This document shows, one piece after another, positions 1 through 11,300 of a stretch of 64,000 nucleotides of DNA; within the stretch, counting starts at the first letter, position 1; every line of letters starts with the position of its first letter. The stretch lies in NCBI GenBank assembly GCA_963691705.1, contig OY829542.1, positions 22,244,579-22,308,578 on the forward strand, written 5' to 3'. The notes beneath the pieces were generated by a model, which was given only the letters and a program-made list of their open reading frames with translations, was not told the DNA's origin and did no database searches. A program made the position numbers and the translations under genes. The stretch comes from Viola odorata (taxonomy: Eukaryota; Streptophyta; Magnoliopsida; Malpighiales; Violaceae).

Positions 1-1443
1 CGGAGTGAATAAGGACCGATGTGTCAAGCCTAGGACAATAACTAAAGGCGCTGCATGGGAGGCAACCTATATTTTTATTTCATTTATTTACATTTTTCTT
101 TTGATTTTTTTTGAATAAGTTCAGAGGTATTTTATTGATCCACATAACATTCTTTACACTTGTTTCCAAGGTTGCTGCAGCACATGAGAAGAGAATCCAA
201 ATCCAAGGGAAAAGCTCAACTCGGCAGAGGTCTTGGCTAGTGACTTGGCCAAGACATTTTTCCAGAACTAGACCAAGCAGCTCCTTCGGCAACTACCTCT
301 GCTCCAGCTTGGACCACTGCCCTCCTTGACCAGCAACGAGATATCAACGCCCTCCAGCACCTCCATGACCTCCACCTCCCAGTTGATTGTCCCTAGGTCG
401 TGTTTTTCCTTTTTTGTTTTGTTTTATTTATTTATTTTCCTTTTTCTTTTTTTTCATATCCAACACATATTGAGGACAATGTGTCTTCTAAGTGTGGGGG
501 AGAGTTTTCCGTGTATATATGTGTTTTTCTGTGTCTTCTTCTTTTTACACTGATTTATGCATGATATTTTTTCAGTTTGTCATGGCCAAGCCATTGGCTA
601 AGACTCTCTGTTCTAACTTTTTGTGTATTTTTAGATAAACTGTGTATTATTTTTAAAAATTAGAATGCCCTCTGCTTGAAACCTTGTCATCTCACTCACA
701 TAAGATGTAAAAATACTTCAATTTTTTACTCCATACAATACTATTAGGGCAATTAATTGGGTTAACATAACCAATACTTGCAAGAGTACGATCCTGGTAC
801 TCTTTAAACATCCATTTTTTGCATAAACCTAAGATTCTGGTGCTTAACACCAGAATCTGCAAATGGAGCATTCACCTATGTTTTCTTGAAAAAACCCTTT
901 GATACATGAGAACTGCTAAAAAAGAAAAGAAATTATGAGCCCTGAAAATTTTGTGCTTGCCAAGCTCTGGTATCTTTGCCTCATCAAGTGAAAATATCCA
1001 CAGAACTATTTCTAAATAAAACCAGCCAAGCTGAATTGACAAAATATGTCTTGATATTTTTGCCTCACTAAGTGAAAATATTCAGGAAACTACATGTTAA
1101 AAATGCTGGTATAATAAATGGGCAAAAATAAGGAAGAAAAAAAAGCAGTCAGTAAATCAATAGGAATGGAAAGGAAATAGTTGTTGTTCTGTTTTAGTTT
1201 GCAGGATTCTGTCATGGAGCACCTAAATTTTTTGTTTATGTGAGGATGGATGATTTAGGTGTTGGTTAGGCCTTAGCAATACGGATTTAGAGTTATAAGT
1301 TGAAGCGTTTGAAGCATTTTGTGTGATGAGATAACTGGTTTCCTTGCAAGTGTTTTCTGATTTTGTTTTTTCAGTGAGTTTGTTTTGTTGTGTCTTGAGT
1401 TAGTATGCTTGGGGGCAAGCATAGTTCAAGTGTGGGGGAATTT
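1..1443 (+). mobile_element. 3' end of an Athila-like Ty3/gypsy element (element Z)
   Basis: The first 70 bases carry the motif GCGCTGCATGGGAGGCAAC, which follows pol in this group; close versions occur at 42829 and 53300 in this window. At about 475-505 comes 'gaggacaatgtgtcttctaag' followed by a G run, the same block as at 44229 and 53385. Bases 743-803 are clearly homologous to 44495-44560 (both contain AATTGGGTTAACAT and a 'gtactcttt' block). At 1420-1436 a purine-rich stretch (AAGTGTGGGGGAATTTTA) is the likely polypurine tract. No intact reading frame remains; open stretches at 111-329 and 326-553 look accidental. The element starts outside the window. Confidence 0.7.
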
Positions 1444-2230
1444 TATTGATTGTTATTTTTTTATAATTTATTGTCTAAAATCTAGCTAATTTGGACAGTA
1501 AAGCTATTTAATTTCTATCACTTCCCCTGCATTTGCAGATCATGATTAGAGGCAGCGAAAATGGAGATTAAAACCAGCCTTGGAGTGAGTATCAGATAAA
1601 CGAGCAGTCTTGGCCTACGACTTAGCCAAACCGCAAGCGTGGCCAAGATTGCCAAGCTAGAAATGTATTGTGCAAGGAGTCATGAGATTTTGAACTAAAA
1701 GATTGAATTTGACAGTTGGAGAGAAGATGAGTCGTGATCCAAGATCAAATCCTTTAAGGGATTATCGTCATTTGAACAAACAAACAATCTTTATCTTTTA
1801 TTTTGTATTTTGAAAGAGATAGTCTGAGTAGGAGAAGTTAGCGGCTAATTTATAAGCTGTGAAACTCTCTTGACTCGGAGGATCTCATATCCCCTTTGTT
1901 TTAGTTTTAATTAATAAAATAAGTTTTTTTATCTGCTCAAATTCTTCATTCCTAGTAAGAGTTTAGGGGTTGTGTTATTTATGAATTCATGAGATCAAAA
2001 CAAGCCTAATAACCTCTCTACTTTTAATCGTTCCAAACTTTGTTTTAACAAACCGGTCTCCATTAAAATCAAGACTTGATCACCCTTAGGTTTTAGTGAG
2101 AGATTTGTAGTCATCCAAGAAGGGGACGAGTTGAAACCAGATTGGCCTAAGTAGACAGCTAACCTCTGGCAAGTTAGTGAGTTTTGGGAGATATAGGCCT
2201 AACTAGACTGAAAATCTAGGGCTCCGACTA
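1444..2230 (+). repeat. probable 3' LTR of element Z (right end uncertain)
   Basis: The LTR start is placed at TGATTGTTATT just after the polypurine-like tract, by analogy with element LY where TGATAGCACG follows a similar tract at 55052. The segment contains a 'gcagatca' block at 1536-1543 equivalent to 'gcagatca' in the LTRs at 44809, 50401 and 55145. The 3' end is not marked by a clear CA plus target duplication, so the boundary is a guess. Bases 2231-2750 hold no recognisable gene; an open stretch at 2546-2731 is not convincing. Confidence 0.4.
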
Positions 2231-2759
2231 GGGAGTATCTTGGCCTTGACATTGTCTTCCCCCGTGCCATTGAGGAGACGCAGTTCTTCAAGCCGGCAAT
2301 CAATTGGATAAACCCTTTAACTAGCAAGGTGGCCACTGATTGGGATCATTAGGAGATAGAGTACCTGCTAGGTGATTATTTGAGGAGGAAAGTGGGATTG
2401 GAAAGGAGTTCCTCCCAATCTATAGCAATGTTATGAATGAAGAGAGTAAAAATCCTTGAATCAGTGATCGAATCATAAGAACATAGCTCGTTCATGATCT
2501 TACCGGGAATTTTCTTTTAACTGTTTTTAATCTTGACCCTTTGTCTTGGCCAAGACATATTTTCTAGTTTTATTTTCTTTTGCAGTTTCAATTCCAACAA
2601 CCACCAAATTCAGTGACGAGGAAGTCAACCCAACTGGTCATCAAAGGAATCTACATCTCACCAACAGAGTATCTATAGAAGATCCTCTTACCACTATCTA
2701 CAAATCTCTTGTGGATGGTTTTAAGTTATAATTTATAACTATTTTTTATGCTCCCGACA

Positions 2760-3640
2760 GGCAATCAAAAACACATCGGCAACTACGACTAGTCATCTTA
2801 TCGCCGTTGCAACCTAGGTTGTGTGCATAACAAAGACAACCCCAATACCTTTAAATGGGAATAAGCAGGAGGTCGTCCATAAAGAACTTCATAAAGGGTT
2901 TTCCTGTTTAAAGGGAAATAGGGTGTGTGGTTGGTTAAATATCATGCAGTCAAAGTGCATTCTCCCCAAAAATCAATTAGAAGGTGTCATTGAAAACACA
3001 AAGCTCGTGCCACATTCAATATATGGCGATGTTTCCGCTCTACCCTGCCGTTCTATTACGGAGTTCCAACGCAGGATGTCTGAAAAAAATACCATGTTCC
3101 AAAAAATAGTTCTTCATGCAAGTAAATTCAGTTCCATTGTCACTGCAAACAATTTTAACGGTCTTATTAAACTGTCTATCAACCATAGCAAAGTAATTTT
3201 GCAAAGTCGGGCTCACTGCTCTCTTGTCAGCTAGCAAAAATAACTAGACAACCCGAGAGTAATCATCAGCAATTGTCAAAAAATATAAGGCACCACAAGA
3301 AGAGGGAGTTCGATAAGGACCCCATAAATCACAATGTATTAGTTAAAAAATACCTGAAGCTTTATTATGACTGAGAGGAAAACTATCTCTTGTTTGTTAT
3401 GCTCTATGACATACTTTGCAACTTTTATTCAACATCACTACTTTTCCTAAAATCCACGCCAGGAATTAACTTGGTTACCGCCAAAGAGGGATGCCCAAGT
3501 CGTTTGTGGCAAAGAGAGATTGAACCCACAACTTCCACCGTCATAGCCTGCGTGCGCAATATGCTCTGGAAGTAATAGAGTCAATTTTTGCGTTCACCCG
3601 CACCAATCAGCATTCTCGAAGTGCGGTTTTGTATAGCACG
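2760..3640 (-). pseudogene. copia pre-integrase and integrase remnant
   Basis: At about 3530-3460 on the minus strand a 'KRLGHPS' motif marks the pre-integrase zinc region of copia polyproteins. Bases 3237-3040 encode the middle of the integrase core with 'VCSDNGTEF', which carries the second catalytic Asp of the DDE triad. Further downstream traces of the third part ('LGCLCYAHN') can be read across several stops to about 2760. No reverse transcriptase follows. Several in-frame stops and shifts show it is dead. Confidence 0.75.
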
Positions 3641-4066
3641 CAAGATTTTAGTGAATTAAAAAATACAATCAGAATCATCTATCAATTGTGTCACAGAAAT
3701 TAAATTGCAATTCAAGTCAGGCAGATAAAGAACATTCTGTAACTGCAAAGTTCGATCAAGACTAATAGAGCCCTCTTTAGTAGCAGTAGCATGACTCTCA
3801 TATGGCAAAACAACCGAGCAAGGGGGAATCTCCTACACATCACATAAATTTATCAAGCAACCTGTTACATGGTTGGATGCCCCTGTGTCGATGATCCAAG
3901 GAACATCACTATGCTTACTAGTCATCTGCTCGTTCGACGCCGATTTACGGGTGTGTATTATAGTGAGCAAGGCCTGCCACTGATCATTGCTCAAGTTTGG
4001 AGGTCCAACCTTGTATGTCGCAGTAGAAGCGTTAGTACTGCTTGTAGGCTACACAACGTTAGTGTT

Positions 4067-4807
4067 TCATGTAGTCTGCACAGCATTGGTATGCACTGTA
4101 CCACCGCGTCCCAGTCCTCCTCGTCCTCGACCATGACCACCCCGCCTCCCATCACCGCGAGGGCAATCGCCCCACCAATCGGGGAACCCAATAAGCTGAA
4201 AATAATTGTCTAAGTCATGCCCGGTTCGCTTGCAATGAGGACATACTACTTTGGTATCGCTCCCTTCGCCAAGACCACGGTAGGTAGGAAAGCCCTGCAA
4301 AGAAAACACCATGGCGTCACCGTATTCTTCTTTCTTAAGAGTGATCGTCCTCATTCGTTCCTCTTACACTAGTGTGCAGTAGACCTCGTTCAAGCTTGGC
4401 AATGGATCTTGCGCGAGTATGTTAGAGCTGACGGCGCCATAAAGAGTATCATTCAATCCCATAAGAAACAAGTGTACCTTCTCCTCATCTCATTTCTTCT
4501 CCAATCTTGAAGCAAGATCACAAGTGCATTTTCCGCACTTTCAAGTCGGCAATTGGTCGAAATTAAAAAGTTCCTCCCACAACATCTTCAGTTTGTCGTA
4601 ATAATCAATAATGGACAGACCCTTCTGCTTGCAAGTTGCAAGTTCAGCCTTCAATTGTTGTATCCTCGGGCAATTGACTACCGAAAAATGCTCCTTGGTG
4701 TCTGTCCATAAGTCCTCAGCCACCTCCATATGATATATGGTTGAACGGAGACTAGGTTCAATGGTGTTCCTAATCAAAAGACCAATAAAGAATTGATGGT
4801 CCACCAA
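4067..4807 (-). pseudogene. copia gag remnant
   Basis: Two minus-strand stretches encode gag. Bases 4807-4541 read as a UBN2-type gag region, with the motif 'AELATCKQKGLSIIDYYDKL' and 'LWEEL', typical of copia nucleocapsid precursors. Bases 4354-4067 contain a zinc-knuckle-like C-x2-C-x4-H segment (CPHCKRTGHDLDNYF) in which the last Cys is Phe-Gln, so the CCHC knuckle is damaged, followed by 'GFPDWW', a hallmark of this gag type. The two halves are in different frames and separated by stops. It is not functional. Confidence 0.8.
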
Positions 4808-5088
4808 TCTTCAATATCCGAAGATTGTTCTGCTGGTCATTTGATTGTCCCATCGACAAAAGCAAACTTCTTTCTTGCTGGCAACACTATCCTCATAGAT
4901 CTCGCCCACTCATCATAGTTCTCGCCCTTCAACTAGACCTGCGTGATCACGAGTCCAGGGTTGTCATTAAAAGTAATATCATATGGAGAGATCATCTTCC
5001 GCTGCGTTGCTCTTTCTCCGAAGTCTCTGCCCTTTCCGTCATTGCTAGTCATGACTACAATCGTCGATCAAGCCACTAGTGAAGTCAT

Positions 5089-5101
5089 GGCTCTGCTACC
5101 A
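5089..5101 (-). other. copia primer-binding site
   Basis: On the minus strand the 13 bases read TGGTAGCAGAGCC, close to the usual copia site TGGTATCAGAGC, complementary to the 3' end of initiator tRNA-Met. It directly abuts the LTR at 5102. Confidence 0.75.
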
Positions 5102-5295
5102 TGCTAAAATAGGAACAACAGTGGAATTTGGTGGAAAACTCTCTCACCTTTTTCTCATTGATATAACATAGTATATATACAACATGTAGGTACACTACTT
5201 ACCTAAATAGATTTCATAAAATATGGTATATAATAGTATACTATTAACTAGCAATATACTAATTACCATATATACATATCTAATATGGGAAGACA
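5102..5295 (-). repeat. short copia LTR
   Basis: The plus-strand end TGCTAAAATAGGAACAAC directly follows the primer-binding site. A matching outer end (TGTCTTCCC on the minus strand, 5295-5287) gives a TG...CA LTR of about 194 bp. The inner boundary is well supported; the outer one rests only on the dinucleotide, because the partner LTR is missing. Confidence 0.55.
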
Positions 5296-5451
5296 CATTT
5301 AACGATTCACGCGTATTTCTTAATACATTTACAAGACCAAAACCTTATTTTTCTCTTGCCTCGAACTAGTAAAACGTTATTCTTAAAATTCATAAATCTA
5401 TTAATTTTTATATTAATTGTTTTTAACGTTTAATTGTATTTATCTTTTGAA

Positions 5452-5640
5452 GGTTACTATTATGCTCTTGATGCTGGTTATCCAAATATTTCTAAATTTT
5501 TAACTCTTTATCATGGTGAACGATATCATTTAAGTGATTTTTATTGACGAGGAACGATAACAAAAAAATATGAGTTATTTAACTATCGACATTCATTATT
5601 AAGAAATGTAATTGAAATGGCTTTTTATCTCAAAAAATAA
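5452..5640 (+). pseudogene. PIF/Harbinger transposase (HARBI1-like) fragment
   Basis: The frame starting at 5452 reads as the C-terminal part of a DDE_Tnp_4 nuclease: 'YYALDAGYPN', then 'YHGERYHLSDF', then 'ELFNYRHSLLRNVIEMAF' and 'LKK'. These match the conserved order VDAGYPN / YRGxRYHL / ELFNxRHSxLRNVIERxFG of plant HARBI1-type transposases (family knowledge). The last catalytic Glu lies in the RNVIE part. There is one in-frame TGA near 5548 and a stop at 5638-5640. The first two thirds of the enzyme are absent. It is a broken relic with no visible terminal inverted repeats. Confidence 0.8.
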
Positions 5641-6149
5641 GAAAAAAATGAGGTAATTCTCCCTTGCTAAAGATGCCTTTTTGTTGTCATTTTTTTAACT
5701 AGGTAGAGGAAAGCGGAGAAGGAGTTAACATATGGTTTAAGTTTAGTTTTAGATATCCTTTATTATAATTGTGTCATTTTCTTCTTCTACTTTTTTCTTG
5801 TATAAATTGAACTAACATGCATATATGGTTTTGAATTGAAATTGATAATTTGTCACTTGATCGTGTAGAAAATGGCATGCATGTAATTATTTGAGAGTAA
5901 AATGCTTGGATGCATGCAAGTTGTGGTGCCATGAAATTGAATAATTGATCTCAGACTATTATAGTACATCTATAAAAAGAAGATGAGAATGACAAGAAAT
6001 TTTAGAACCTTGGCATGTCTTAGTTAGAACATGAGAAACATAAAAGAAATCTTGGTGAATTATGTGGATAATTTTGATTGGATGATTACAGTGTTAGAAC
6101 AGCCGTAATTAATTACAGATAAGCGCAAAATAGAAAATAAAAAATACAT
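5641..6149. other. AT-rich intergenic stretch, no gene seen
   Basis: No recognisable coding sequence or transposon ends were found. It lies between the transposase relic and a hAT element and could include further decayed Harbinger sequence, but I see no motif to support that. Confidence 0.5.
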
Positions 6150-6157
6150 GTGCTTAC

Positions 6158-7225
6158 TACGGGTGTACACGGGCTAGTCCGGTTCGGTTTTTGGGCTAGA
6201 ACTGAACCGGACCGAAAATTACCAGTTCTTGTCTGGGATAGAACCGTACCGGACCGGACACTTTCGGTCCGGTCTGGGTCGGTTCTAATTTTTCTGTGTC
6301 GGTTCCGGTTCTGACTTGGAATTTTTTTTTTATAATAATTAATAATATATCACACGAAGAATTTTCAAGTATAATCGTGCTCTATAGGATGATAAGATTA
6401 GATCTTTTACATTTAGAGCTTCAAAATTATCATTGAACAACACTATAGTTAATTACTTATACATTATATTAATACAATTTAAATTAAAAGCGTAAAACTC
6501 TAAACAATTAGTAATTTTTAATTTTATGACAATTGACATGATTCTGTCTTACAACAATATAATTATTTTTTTATTAAGTAAAATATTGAACAATAAACAT
6601 ATATCCACGATATATCTCAATAACTATATATTAAAATAATGATTAATGGTAATATTACTAGTATGTGCCATATTATTAATAATTAATGATCTTACTTTAT
6701 ACATATTATACATATTAGCTATATAAATGGCTATTACAATTTACAATAATATATTACTAATATGTGCCACATTAACTATATAAATGGCTATTAAAATTTT
6801 ATTTCTTAGTTCTTATTACAGAGAAAATATTTTTCCCTCATAATAATTCTCATATAACTTCCTTAATAAAATTTTGTATTTAAAATAACAAATAAAAGGA
6901 AAAAAATGAGACTTTTAATTAAGTTTTTAAAAAAAAGGAAAAAAATGAGAAATTTTAATATAGTTTAGAAGGAAAAAAGAAAGAGGAGTTAAGTTTAGAA
7001 GGAAAAAAGAAAGTGGAAGCCAAGGGATTTTAACCTCTTCCCTGTGAGAAGTTAACTATTAAATCAAATGGAAACTTTGATATATATATTTTCGGTTCTC
7101 CGGGCCGATTTTTGGGTATTGGAGGTTGGAAAACCGAACCGAACCGGAACTATCTGGTCCGGGTAAAATAAAAAAAAAGAACCGGACCAAACCGGCGGTT
7201 CCGGTCTGGTTCTTGTACACCCCTA
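6158..7225. mobile_element. non-autonomous hAT element with 8-bp target duplication
   Basis: The ends are inverted: TACGGGTGTACA at the left and TGTACACCCCTA at the right. They are flanked by an exact 8-bp direct repeat GTGCTTAC (6150-6157 and 7226-7233), the hAT signature. About 150 bp at each end are rich in GGACCGG/CCGGTTC runs that can pair with each other; the middle is about 75-80% AT and non-coding. The length of 1068 bp and lack of transposase make it dependent on an outside enzyme. Confidence 0.9.
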
Positions 7226-7233
7226 GTGCTTAC

Positions 7234-8321
7234 TCCATGGGTAAGACAGCTAAGAAAATTTCCATTATGGTAATAGGAGAGAACGTATACGATCAGAATG
7301 ATTAATCATAACACCCAAATACCCCTACATGACAAATCCAAAATTACAATAGATCCATACTACTTATTATATATTTAAGCACTTATAAATTATAATAGAA
7401 AAAAGATGTATGAAATAGTTTTTCCTTATTAAAATTTAATATAATATTATTATTAATCCTAGTTGTGACAACCTATAAGCATATTCATAATCTTTAATCA
7501 AAACAAGTGATAAACTTAGGCCATGAGCCTACTAGCAATCTTAAATGAGATAGAATTAATTTTAATTATAATTAAATATACGTGATAGAATTAAAATTCT
7601 AAAAAATGAGGTACAAAATCATTATTAGTTAGTCATGCTTAAATTCAAATAGGCCTTATTATAAAGAAAGAGTTGTTTATTGTAGAAATTTGAATTTAGC
7701 GTAATTAAGAAATGGTCGAAGAATCAACTCCTGAAAAGCAAACCATTGTTGTTGCATCACTTTTAGCGAGTTATGTTTGTGATTATTGTTGTTGTTATTT
7801 TTATTTTTATTTTTATTATTTATATTATCATAGTTTAAGAAGCAATATTAATTACATATGGTTGTGTTTTTAGGTGTTACCCACAAATCCATAACTATAC
7901 AATCAGAAGTAATTTCTGATGAAAGATGAAAAGGAAGCTGCAAGCACAGACAGTGATCAACATATTTTTACACTACCAGCTGCAACAATAGAAACAGATA
8001 ATACTAAAGGCGAACTTCGAGTTGACAACGATGCAAGCTCAAGTAAAGATGGTCGAATCGATAAGTATTTTAGTTACATTGGATACTCATGCAAAGTTCA
8101 AATAAAAAAGAAATGTGAGCACATAAACTTACATATGTCCAAAGTTTAATGATAATTGATGAACGATATATTAAGTTCGAACAACTCTTAGAAAAACAGG
8201 CTACGCGTTTCACATGAAAAACCAAGCACAAGTTCTTCTATCATCCCTCTGTTTCTCCGAAACAAACTCATCCAAATTCTTTGTAAAGTAAAGACGTTAA
8301 GACGATGAATGGTCTTAAAAT
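7234..8321. other. intergenic DNA 3' of the PheRS gene; one doubtful small ORF
   Basis: Mostly AT-rich. A 76-codon open frame (7919-8149, plus) encodes a hydrophilic Asp/Ser/Lys-rich peptide I do not recognise, and another ATG with about 20 open codons sits at 7712 before a (TTATTTTTA)-like run. They could be exons of an unrecognised gene or chance. The PheRS 3' untranslated region must occupy part of 8150-8321 on the minus strand. Confidence 0.4.
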
Positions 8322-11300
8322 TTAACTAATTCCAATGCGGCATATAGGGTTTTTCTTGATGAGATCAAGATCCACCTGCATTCATAGAGCATTCCAAAGT
8401 CAGTCTATGAAGACAAATTTGATATCATAGCTCGCAAACAGGTAAAAGGCAGTACCTTATGCCCAAACAGATCTCGGATGTTATTGATTTTGTACAGAAT
8501 CATAGTTGGCCTGGTTCGATCCAATTTGGATATCAGCATAGAATAAATTGATAAGATTGTTCTTTCTAATTCTTAAAAAATAGCGCCACTTTTACCTTTC
8601 AAGTGATAGGCCCCATGCAATAACATTAACATCTTCTGGGAATCCCATAGGCCTTAGCATCTCAGGTCTGAACATGCCAGAGTTTCCGATCTCCACCCAT
8701 TTGCCAAAGCCCTCATGATAGCTGAAAAATGAACTTTTTAGCAAATTTCTGACAATCTAAAATGCAAGAGACCCATAAGAGGAATCTTTATTTATACCTG
8801 AAGATCTCCATGCTAGGTTCAGTATATGGATTATAAGCAGGCTTGAACCGCAGCTTAGACATGCCTGAAACCAAAATGAAGAAGATTAAGATGGTAATTT
8901 CCCTGATAGCCAGTAACCAATCTCCTCCAAAAAACTAAGTTCCTTCATTCTCATCAACAGTGACAAAAACAAATTATGTTATGCACATGCGTCTGTGTGT
9001 GTATAGATATAAAGCTGAAGTCAGCAATCAGCATCCATGTTACCAATAGGAAATACCACCAGCATCAGCCAACAAAAGTCTATGCATCATTACAACCAAA
9101 CCTTGAATTGTTTGTATAACTATGTAACTGAACATTCAACCAAATTAAAGTTACAGCAACTATCATATACTTACCCAAGCGTGCAAAAAAATCCTCCAGT
9201 ACTCCAATCAGGTGACCAAGTGTTAGCCCTCGGTCGCACACCAGACCTGTAACCAAAATCACTTATTTAGACAGAATATTGATTGAACAACTAGAACACT
9301 AGAAATCATAAACAATAATATAAAAAATAGCCTTAAACAGTCACATCTGAGTTATAAAGAATGACTGATAATAGTTGATAGTTTAAACAGCTTTCACCCG
9401 ACCCTGTCCCGTTTATGAAAACACAACAGGAGCCAGCACAAAACAAAGCATTGACTACAAACCCCTATTGGTGAGACTAGTTACACTGCCCAGCCTATAT
9501 TTTATAAATTCAAACATACCTTCAATCTGATGAAATTCTGCAAGATGAGTTCTATCTACTGCTTCATTTCTGAAGACCCGATCAATGGAGAAGTACCTTT
9601 TTGGTGTAAACGGATGCTGTTGTGAATGCTATAAGGAACAAAAGTAGCAATAAAAAACACCTCAAAAGGTTTAAACAAAAGAAAGACTACAACAACTAGC
9701 ACTAATAGAACAACAGACAACAACAGAAAAATAGTATCTAAAAAAGAATAATAAAGGAAGAACACGACAGCTTGCACTTATAGAACAGTAGCCACATACT
9801 ATTTAAACTAGACTGAGCATAATCATATAAAATGACTATAATATGTAAATTTCAAGCTAGGATACAAAAGAGGCAACGGGGTAGCAATAACGAGCCAGAC
9901 TCCAAGACTTAATTTTTTTTCTTTAGGTTTGCAAATCTTGATGAAAGCAATAATAGTTTTTTGTTCCTTCTGAAAGCATAATTGCACTACATGTGTCAGA
10001 ACTGGGATATAGAAACAAAAGAAACTCAAAGCTAGCAAATATTCTACAATTTATTTTCTTTTTTTGGGCAAAATTAAGGATATAATGTTAACACTTGAGC
10101 ATAATAATACCTGTGCTAGATCATAAAGCATCCGGGAGGAAATGGCAGTCGTGTGAGTGCGCAACAGATTTTTATTTGCTTCTTCTCTTTTCCACTCATA
10201 TCCATACCTAGCGAACATAAAAGGAATTTAATAGGTTTGGGATTAAAACACACATTGAGAGAAGGGTTAACAAGCATATACCCCTTTGAACCATAGCCAC
10301 CATGCTCATGAACTTTTTTCACCCGCTCGACATAATCTTCTGGTAGTTGCTTTGTCGTGGAAGGAGCTACAGATATACATTTCAACAAGCTGTCAGAAGG
10401 AGACCAGATTTGGTAGGAATACTGTAAGCCATCAAGTTAGATAGACCTTGCAGGAAGAAAGTATCGTGTGAATCACGCGCAGGGTGTTGTTGGGGCTGGA
10501 CCAGTGCATCAAAATTCCAGAAGCTGCAAGTTGAAAACAACGTGAAGTCTCCTCTCATTAAATATATGTATTGACTTTAGATTGATTAGATACTGCTTCA
10601 CATGCCAAGTTAATACACAAGTTCGTAAAAAATGGATGGCAAATCTACCTGCTCTCAACATATCTATTTGTAGGCATTTCCTCAAAACTGCAGCCGAAAG
10701 GGGATGAGAAAACAGATGTTAAACTCACTAGCTAAAACAAATTGTGACTGTAAATATGAAATCGAAGAGCATGTCTCACCCCATTAGACGAAATATGGTC
10801 TTAAATTGCTCTTTGACCTGAAAACAGAAATGAAACAATAAACTAAGCTAACCGTGCGTATGAAGGAAAAGGGACGGAAAGTAGGGAGGATGAAGGTTCT
10901 CGTAAGGCAAGTTGGTACTTTTTCACATAGTGATTATCCTACTCCAAGAAACAAACAACACAGTGATGTTTAAAACTTGTTATATTGGTTCACCAATTCT
11001 ATCCCTTTTGAAAACAGATAATTCCTTTGATTGTCAATTCAAATTTCACCAGCCACCAAGTTGTACACAAAAAAAACGTTGGAGATCCAATTTGTACAGA
11101 CATATCAGAAAGGGAAAAACCCATTCTTGCCTTGTTGAGAGGGTGAAGATGGCCACCTTCAGAAGGTGGACCTTTGGCACTGAAGTTATACTCTTTAAAC
11201 TCTAAATCCTTCCAATCACCCCTACAACATAACATAAATTTATCAACAAGTAAACTGCAAAGAAATAACAGAGACCATTACAATGAAAACAAATGTGAAC

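Larger units (their letters stand above)
2750..5101 (-). mobile_element. decayed Ty1/copia fragment (5' half)
   Basis: On the minus strand the order is LTR (5295-5102), primer-binding site (5101-5089), gag remains (4807-4067), pre-integrase and integrase remains (about 3640-2760). Many stops and frameshifts are present. The reverse transcriptase half and the other LTR are missing, so this copy is truncated inside the integrase side of pol near 2750, where element Z debris begins. Confidence 0.8.

Noticed and set aside
3869..5079. Plus-strand frames over the copia fragment
   Set aside because: Antisense to gag remains identified on the minus strand.
7919..8149. 76-codon frame 3' of PheRS
   Set aside because: No similarity I recognise, no clear splice partners; kept only as a note in the intergenic entry.
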